Translations under genes and position numbers: made by a program
In this document: positions 56,485 to 64,000 of the stretch, piece by piece
Position numbering within the stretch: the first letter of the stretch is position 1
Layout: every line of letters starts with the position of its first letter
Source of the DNA: Puffinus mauretanicus
Taxonomy: Eukaryota; Chordata; Aves; Procellariiformes; Procellariidae
Assembly: GCA_023333565.1 (NCBI GenBank)
Contig: JAJKFH010002656.1
Coordinates: forward strand, 434,001 to 498,000
Length of the DNA: 64,000 bases
Reading direction: 5' to 3'
The notes under the pieces: generated by a model
Told to the model about the DNA's origin: nothing
Databases searched by the model: none
The model's input: only the letters and a program-made list of their open reading frames with translations

Positions 56485-56557
56485 CACTCTGCAGGCAGAC
56501 TGAACACATCAGCCAGCAGTTACACGTTAAATTTTACTTGAGTAAATTCTCTCTTAC

Positions 56558-56642
56558 CGTGTTCTTCTCTAACCTTCCTGTTGGAGGTCTCCATCCTCAC
56601 ACACCTTAACTGCTCGGCACGATAAGGTTTGCAGGGACTTTG
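56558..56642 (-). CDS. MGARP: MGARP-like upstream exon, left end only certain
   Basis: The minus strand has AACACG|GTAAGA at 56558/56557, a strong donor that leaves one G, exactly what exon 55700-55858 needs (KVREEH-ETVSEV). Reading upstream, the frame stays open through PYRAEQLRCVRMETSNRKV and is closed by TAA at about 56644-56646. The true 5' edge is unclear: acceptor-like AG sites at several points (for example CCAACAG before GAAGG) have poor pyrimidine tracts, so the exon could be as short as 19 bases. The transmembrane exon expected for MGARP was not found up to 64.0 kb. Confidence 0.4.
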
Positions 56643-56649
56643 TTGTTAC

Positions 56650-59600
56650 AAATTGTGTCCTATGTAAGCTACATGTATATTAAATACAGCTAACTAAATA
56701 GCTTCATTAGAAGTTCAGTAAATGCAGTAAATAGGAGTTTTGTAGGGCTAGCATCCCATGCCTTTTTCCGAATATCAGCTTGCAGCTAATTAAATACAGC
56801 ATATTCTGAACATCAACTCTTTCACTTTATTTTGCAGAATACTAACTGAATTTTGAAGAAGCAACAGAAAAAAAATTCAGGAATTGCTACTTTTGTCTCT
56901 ATAGGGAACAGCCATGCAATAAAAATAGCACATTTGAAATTCAGAACGTTCGATATTTTATAGCTAGCATCACTTGACGTATTGCAATATATTTGTTATG
57001 GCAACAAGCTGCTGGTTTTGAGTTTGTAATATCAAACATTCAGTTTATGTTACCAAAAACTTGCTCTCTGGCTTATAGTATTTCATCTTGCTAATTTTTG
57101 TTTATTTTTTGTGATGTTTCAGTGTTTAAATTTCTTTTGCACTAAGAAGAGTAGATCAGTAAGCAAGTAGAGGGAGCAACATGGACTTTCCTGCTTTTTA
57201 ATAAAACCTCACTTCCTGTGAATGGGAATTGTGTTTATTTATCACCTACAGGAATACCTGCCTTGAAAACAAACGTTAACACTCATACCACTTGTACTGA
57301 ACGGTTTGTCTCTGGTCTGAAGTATTCTTTACGGCTATCAGAAAGGCAATCTACTGCAACAAAATACGGATTCCTCCCAGTGGGTCCATCCAGGTCTCTG
57401 CAGAGTAGCTGTCACTCCCTAAAATACAAAGGGCCTTGTTGCAACAGGCATTGCGATTTTGCCAACCTCTGTCTGTACATCTGAGTAATCGTCCTTGGTT
57501 ACTGCAGAAAACTCCAGCTGGTACTTTTATTCAAGCGGCTTTCACATCCATTCCTCGAGCACAGGCGGCTGGAGCCACCTTCCCGGAGCCACGGCTGCAG
57601 TGCTCTTTTTGGGAAGAGAAAGCTGGCAGTGGCTGGCAGTCCAAGCGCACTTGCTCACGGCAGCTCGCACCGGCTCATTATCCATGCCTTAAGGCATTAT
57701 CTCCGGCAAAGATTCAGACTGGCCCATGAAGATCATTTTGGCATCATTTCTTTGGCCTATTGCAACTACAGCAAGCTATCGAGGTGTCTTTTGGTGCTTT
57801 GAGCACCTTGAAAATAAGAACCAGTCTATAACCGTGAAGGCTATTTTGAGCATTAATCTGACATACCGAAACAAATCTCAGTGTATTTTTTGGCGGTTTG
57901 TACATGGCTCAGTCTTGGAACAAGCACTCTGTATCCCGCTCACAAGGCCAACACCTTTTTCTCCGTCCTAGGGAATTGCTGGGATCCCGGGGCAGGGGAA
58001 CATCAGGGATGCTGCCCGAGTCCCTCGCATCCTCTCCTACTGATCAGCCGGTAGCACAAAGCATTACAAAGTTTAGGAACTACTTCTTTTTGCTTCCCTG
58101 GATGTTAAATTTAATCTCAGTGCTATTTCCCGCCCCTGCTTTTTTTTTTTTTAAATCTGCATGCATTTTCAGTCCAGCTTAATCTCTCACAGTTGTTCCA
58201 TATAAAATCCTGCAGTAACACCCTCTTTCATAAAAGAGATTTTAATCTATGCCTGGTACAATGACGACTCATTTTCCATAATCCTTGGAAGAAGGATTTT
58301 ACTTTTCTGTCTGTTCAATTATTGCAAAGTTGTTAATAAGCCTGACGTGAAACCCTACAGCAATTAATAGATGTAATTGAAATCACTTCTAACTTTTGTT
58401 AGTTCAAATACTAAAAAATTTAAGCTTCTTTTATTTTTTCAAAACAGAGTTGTAGAAGAGCTACAGCATCTTAACTGGTTCTGTGCTGTTTTCTGAATGA
58501 TGATCAGTTTGAAATTCTGAAGTCCCTGTATTTCCTTGTGCAGTGATGACTACGACCCATTTTGTCTATTTATGCCAGCTTTCTTACAATTTCTACAGGC
58601 TTTAAGTGAACAAAATAATCTGCGTTGTGCAGCTGCTTCTCTGCAATGAAGGCACATGGTATTTAAGTGCTGTTCGTATTAAGTTTTCCGCTGAATGCCC
58701 AGCTGCTTTATTATCGATATTACACAATACTACTTCAGCTCCTTAACATCTTTAACAAAACACCCACTTGCAATATTCCAGGCAAATTGGTCTCAGTCAA
58801 ATGATGATTCACCCTGACCCATACAATTTAAAATCTGCCAAAAATGGGAATGTTCTTGATTTTTTTAGTTTCTTCTTATATTCATAAAAGTAGGGTTGGT
58901 TGGGTTTTTTTCTTAATTCTGGGGGTGGGAGGGGGGGGAACCCCACATCATTCATCAATAGCACTGGAGTTAAATGGTTTCATAATTTTACTGTTCCACT
59001 GAGAGTTTGGCATGTCGTGTCCCCCCCATCTTAGTGGGATATATTACTCTACGGAAGCTATACACTTCACAGTTTCATACTAGGTATTATACTGGTAGCA
59101 AAATCTCAGCCTTTGTGTATAAAATTAGCTATTTTTTTCTGAAAAAATTGATATTTATTTTTCTTACGCTTTTTCACCAGGCATTTGTCAATTTTAAGTT
59201 TTCCCCGGGATCAGTAGCTAAGTCCCAGTATCAGTGGCTACAGTTTTCTTCAATTTTGCTAGGCATTTGTGCATACTATTGCACTTACCGATCTGAATTA
59301 GGAGCTTAACGTCTATATTACCTTTTGTTGAAATCACAAAAAAGAACTTCAAGCCTCAGAGACATCAAACTAACCGCGTTTACTAACTGTAGGCAAGTGG
59401 TTAAGCTTTGCATATTGCATCAACAGCTGTTCTGAAAGCATTCAAAAGGATTTTAACAAACCGAGGATTTTGAGGACCAATGTCTCAGGCTAGATAGACC
59501 CCCGACGCATTTCCACTACACAATCAGTACATAACTCAACATCTTTGTAATATCCGTTGCTTACATGTAACACCGAACCCTAACAAAAATATCGCCTGCT

Positions 59601-60560
59601 TTTGCCCAGGATAGCTATATGCACTCTCAAGTGATCTTTAGCTCCTCTGCTTTACGAGAGAACCATTTTGAGAAGAAATACATCCTTCCAAATTGCACGC
59701 GCAAGAACAGAACATGACTGGGCAAGCACCGGCAGCACATTACACATGCACCAAATGCAATACCAAACCATTTATGTTATGAAAACACATCTGGTTTGAG
59801 TTGAGTAAACACAGAAAAGGAAATGGATTTTAGAAACGAAAGGAAATTAGGTTTTTGTTTTTAACCTTTTTTTTTTTTTTAAAAAATAAGGCAGCAGCAT
59901 TAGGAAGCTCCAGTAACTTATTAGCACGATATCCAACATCTAGTTCCACGTAGAAATATAATTTTTAGGAAACGATCGCTATCATTTCAGTGAAAAAAAA
60001 AAAAAAAAAAAAGCTGCTTCCTGTATAAAGTAGTTATTCCTGCAGTCTTTAAAGGCACGATTTTTGCTCTTACAAGTGCTAAAGTTGCAGCACTGAGAGC
60101 GCAGGACTCTACATTTCTGTGCATTCACAGTCGAACAGAAGACAAATCCAGGGCGCTTCTGCATCCTCATGATCATCAGTTGAATTGTCTGAACATTCGC
60201 GAGCTCAGCATTCTCCCAGCAGAAGAGAGAAGCACGATAAGCAGGGACGTGCACGCCCTGTGTGACTGACTCATCTTTGCTCCAGCTAATAATAAAAAAT
60301 AAAAAAAAAACCCACACGCAGATTGACTTTCTCCTGCTAATACTAAAAAACACCCATCACAAGCCCAACACAAAATCTCACGCACGGGATCGACTTTCAG
60401 AACCCAGATCCTACTGCTTGCATGGCCTCTTCCCCCAAAGCTTTCAAGCATTTAAAACAAGCTTTCCGACTTTCCTGAGGGAGTTTTTATGCAGAATCAG
60501 CCTGGATTTTTGTCTGGGACGCAAAGGTCTAGTCTGAAATTAAACGGGCTCACACTGGCA
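56650..60560. other. No gene recognised (may be MGARP-like intron)
   Basis: AT-rich stretch that may be intron of the MGARP-like gene or intergenic. GC-richer islets lie at about 57500-57680 and 57960-58060, and long A and T tracts at 59870-59885 and 59993-60011. A plus-strand open frame at 57726-57971 begins with a hydrophobic stretch but has no supporting splice or start context. Confidence 0.45.
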
Positions 60561-60563
60561 GTC

Positions 60564-60616
60564 ATGTCCTACCACCTGGGAAACAATACGCCAGAGGATG
60601 ATCTCGAAGCGGGCAG
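60564..60616 (+). CDS. Unknown small gene, putative exon 1
   Basis: ATG at 60564 opens MSYHLGNNTPEDDLEAG plus two bases of an Arg codon and ends at donor GGGCAG|GTGAAA. The stretch is polar and acidic. It is joined in phase to 60898-61096 across a 281-base intron, giving an 83-residue protein. I do not recognise the family. The support is an open frame, a usable start, a usable donor and phase agreement; this could be chance. The ATG is preceded by CTCACACTGGCAG, itself acceptor-like, so a further upstream exon is possible. Confidence 0.25.
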
Positions 60617-60897
60617 GTGAAAGGGAGGTAGGGAACGGATCCAGTTGGCACTGGTCGTGATAAGCGGAATCTGAAATCTGCCAAGAACTTGGTTCTTGCA
60701 AGAATTTTTGTAGAAGATACTGTTTCTGATAGCATTTCTACAGGGCATATATTGCCAGGTTTTAGCGTTCAGTGTTCATAAAGCTGGATTTTCCAAGCTG
60801 TGTTTCATACCACATACCATGCGTGAAAGCTAACGAAGCAAACTACCAATTGTCCGATACGTACGTATTATTTCATATGTCAGGTTTCATTGACCAG

Positions 60898-61096
60898 AAT
60901 TCCTGAAGAAAGCAATAGGATATATGAGATCAAGGAGAAAAAGAAACAAATAGTTGACTTTACTTATTCTACACGTCTACAGCCACGTCAGCATTGCCAA
61001 GATGAGTCGGGAGTGAGAAGTTCTGCTCCTCCGCCTAAGCAAGCTTGGACTACTCCGGGTGCACCTTCCTTTGTTACAACACTGAGGTTTCTTTAG
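60898..61096 (+). CDS. Unknown small gene, putative exon 2 with stop
   Basis: After the acceptor TTTCATTGACCAG the frame reads RIPEESNRIYEIKEKKKQIV, then DFTYSTRLQPRQHCQDESG, VRSSAPPPKQAWTTPGAP and SFVTTLRFL with a TAG stop. It has a Lys-rich helical-looking part followed by a Pro-rich tail and looks more like protein than the other small frames nearby. An earlier acceptor (ATATGTCAG at about 60883) would give a different phase and not join exon 1. A possible ATTAAA poly(A) signal lies at about 61382. No family assigned. Confidence 0.28.
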
Positions 61097-61099
61097 TGC

Positions 61100-64000
61100 T
61101 AATTTAAGCTACTGCTTTAAAGCTTAGAGCAGCCCTTCAAAAAAATCAACCATGTTAATGTGAGGGTTAGGTCTTCACACTTCCACTGAAGTGGCAGCTA
61201 GTTAGCAACTAATTGTTAAGAAGACAAACAAAACTTATTTTACCTATAGAAAGAAATTATTCTAAAAAGGAAAGAACTGCTTTCTTCCTTCCTCAGGCAG
61301 GTGAAGCACTTTACCTTGTGAAGGAGATACATCTTTCTCTTAACATGTAAAAATAGAGGAAGCTGTCTCTCACAGAGCAGCATTAAAAGAAGGAAAAGAT
61401 CAAATTTTGAAAAAAGCGTGAGGGTACTCTTGGAATTCAGAATTTCACTTCTCCAGCAAAAGTTTGGGCGTCAACTCAGCACCGCTGCAAATGCCCTCCT
61501 TGTTCAGAGTGCTTTTGTATCAAAACTTTTTTATTATTTTTAATATCTATTGTACCAATTTATAGATGACTGATACAAAGAGCCTGTAGGCATAATTAAA
61601 CTAACTTGTATATTATATTTTTAACTCTTACTGGACTTTAAGCTTTTGCCTTATATTTTTAAGTGGCTTTGTAAGCATGTTTTCCTTATTTACAATACAT
61701 ATGGAGAAGACAGCTGTTCTGTCAGATTTTAAAATGAAAGTTATATTAATTTTTTCCCTGCTCCGGGAGAGGTGGGGATTTCCCCCACCCCAGGATGGAA
61801 GTTTCATAACCAGATCATACAAGATAATCACAGCCTTTTCAGGAGTACAGCCTGTTTTTTTTTTTCCCCCCGTTTTGTATTTCCCTACTAATATATTTAA
61901 AACTATCATATTTTTATTCTAATCCTAATCCTTTCATTTAAATTCATTTAGATTCATTTAAAAAGTGACATTTCCAGTTAGAAACAACAACAACAAAAAT
62001 CTGAACAGGCACTGGTTTCCTGCAATTTGTAAAGATATTTAAAAATACACTTTTCTGAGTGAAGCATTTCACTTAAAGCAGTATCCTTCATATCATCAAT
62101 TTTTTTTTTTAAGCAGTCAAGATGAAGCTGGTATCTGTAATGCAGAACATCAGGTTCAATTACTTTAAAAAATATTCTTTGCAGAAGAATTTGGCTTCAT
62201 AAAGCTAAAATAATACAAGTTAGCCAGCATAATACAAATGGAATCTGCCTGGAGCGCACAAACCAAAGCTGGAGTACAAAAAAAGGCTTTGATATTTCAA
62301 GCTGCCTATAACATAACCAATGTCGCACACTAATTACAAAGGCAAAAGTCAAATTTCGTTGTGAAAACAGAAACGATATTTCATTTACAGTCTTTTAGGG
62401 AACTACTCATACTAGAATGTGATGCTTTTGTTTATGTAAAGCTTCTCTTCAGTAAGGTCCACTGAGGGTCTCGGGATGTCCCCTGAAACGTTAAGATAGA
62501 CAGAGCAAATAATTCCTCATTCCTTTTCATCGTTTAAAGACCTGCTAATGGAAAACTGACAGAGGAGTAGAATTCACTTTTAAAAAGTCACATTTTGCCA
62601 CATTTGAAAAGTAATTCAAGAATGTATTTGAGAGAGACTGCAAAATAGAGCACACGAGGTGGGGGTACCTGGCTCCCTTAGATCTAACCCAGGGGAGAAC
62701 ACAACAGTAGCAGTAAGAAACTGCGATTCCCTTTAAAACCAACTTAACATATTTTGGTTCCATCATCAGCTTTGAGGAAAATGGAAAAGAAGTTCCTTCA
62801 ACGATGCCTTTTGTTCTAAATCCTGAGGTGGGGGTGACAGCAGAGGTCCTTTCATCAGAAGCCATCTGCGACCCCAGGTGCGGCTGACCTGGGTTCAGCA
62901 TCTCCTCCCTCTGCTCAGAGAGGCTCAACCCCCCCATCAGCCACCTCAGCAATAGGAAGAGGGGGAAATAATCATCACCGAGTCAGTTTGGGACAAAATA
63001 GGCAAAACTGCATACGTCCGTGTAAAGTGAGCAGGTGCTTCAGGTTTCATTGGCCGGGGAGACTCGGGGAGCTCAGCACGCAAGGCTTGCAGATACCTAC
63101 CGGGAACATCCCAAGCAGCAGGAACATCACTCAGGACTACTTGAAATGCTCCCTCTCTGCTCAGTGGCCTTTATTCAGTGACCATTTAACATTATAATCA
63201 GCTAGAATAATTTATCCATCTCTTTGGAAAGGAAAAACACTTAACACTTAAACATTTGGCTTAAAAAGGAAAAAATCTGCTGGTTAACCACAGACCAATG
63301 CCTCTCTCCGTCACTGTGAATTCAGCACTTGAGCTTCAAACAGGAAAAAATAAACCTCTCAGCTCTATGTGCTAAACCGAATCAGGGAACTCACAATTAT
63401 TTAGAAAAGCACTGATTATTTTTCAGTCCGATCAGTTCCTGGAATGCACAGGACAGGAACTGGTGGCTGGCGACTGCCGAAGCCCACGTTGCTCTCAAGA
63501 AATGGTTTGCGGAACTGCCCTGGCCCGACCACCCTGTTGTTTGGACATGGCATGCAGGCAGCCTCAGCCTTCCCGACCTGGCAATACCTCGCTAGAGCCC
63601 ACGGGCCTCAGGAATTTTCTCCCTTTGGCATTTCAGCTATTTCACAAGTTAAACCCGAACCAGAGGCTCAGAGCCCAAGGTCTTTGAGAAACTGATGAAC
63701 AAAGGAAGACTGGGATTTCTAGTAATCCTGCCACTATAAAAATATGACAGCTTTTTCTTTTTGTAAGCCATCCATAAGTAATCCAGATAAAAATCCATGA
63801 GGTCCAGCTGAGGACCTAAACCATGGCGTTATGAAGCACATTTTTAAGAAAAAAAATTTTTTTTTCACTCCATACAGCACGAAAAGAAACAACTTCATTC
63901 AACCAAACATTTCACAGGTTGTTTGTGCCTAATGTAGGTCACTAGTTCCTAAGAAAAGCCTCATTAGTTCATACTAATGACCAGCAGACTCACTTCAAGA
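61100..64000. other. No gene recognised at right end
   Basis: AT-rich sequence with a degenerate ATTCATTTA repeat at about 61918-61965. Two slightly GC-richer open stretches (62545-62952 minus, 63444-63695 plus) have no start or splice support and no recognisable residues. NDUFC1 and NAA15, the next genes expected by synteny, are not seen and would lie beyond the window. Confidence 0.5.

Noticed and set aside
57726..57971. Plus-strand frame with a hydrophobic, signal-peptide-like start
   Set aside because: A single frame with no splice sites or conserved motif; hydrophobic starts are common by chance in AT-rich DNA.
62545..62952. Minus-strand open frame of 135 codons
   Set aside because: No recognisable residues, no splice or promoter support, and composition like flanking noncoding DNA.
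63444..63695. Plus-strand open frame of 83 codons at the right edge
   Set aside because: Two overlapping frames are both open in a GC-richer patch, so openness reflects composition.

Overview
The window is nuclear DNA from a vertebrate, almost certainly a bird. It is AT-rich and gene-poor, with two sharp CpG islands, small exons in long introns, a CR1 LINE 3' tail of the avian type (about 10.30-10.51 kb), and a plus-strand endogenous retrovirus whose LTR and primer-binding region match a family I know from bird genomes (43.4-45.2 kb). Nothing prokaryotic is present.

The main gene is ELF2 (NERF), an ETS-family transcription factor on the minus strand. All of its coding exons are here, and every joint that I placed keeps the reading frame. 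From 3' to 5' the exons are 1231-1858, 2306-2659, 3072-3264, 7498-7584, 9602-9769, 10773-10886, 30170-30335 and 31292-31363. Together they encode about 593 residues. An alternative first coding exon (18056-18113) lies in an internal CpG island (16.9-18.7 kb) and matches the short NERF-1 amino terminus. A second CpG island (38.6-39.65 kb) with a strong minus-strand splice donor at 39323 is the likely distal promoter and noncoding first exon of the long form. The gene therefore has two promoters about 21 kb apart: one gives the N-terminal activation segment, the other replaces it with 19 residues.

Right of ELF2, 39.7-54.9 kb looks intergenic. It holds the truncated retrovirus, which carries a degenerate tandem repeat of about 48 bp. 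At 54.9-56.6 kb there are three phase-compatible minus-strand exons of an acidic, Glu/Ser/Ala-rich protein C-terminus. Composition and expected synteny (ELF2, MGARP, NDUFC1, NAA15 in mammals) suggest MGARP. Its transmembrane exon was not found, so the upstream end is open. At 60.56-61.10 kb there is a tentative two-exon plus-strand gene of 83 codons that I do not recognise.

The most interesting points are: an apparent loss of the ancestral AG splice acceptor at ELF2 exon 9602-9769 (AA instead of AG), with a backup AG six bases inside; the dual-promoter design with repeated ETS-type motifs in the internal island; the 48-bp retroviral repeat; an uninterrupted 30-base G run inside ELF2; a nearly perfect 32-bp palindrome in the MGARP-like intron; and the unknown small two-exon gene. 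No new multi-gene system is evident.
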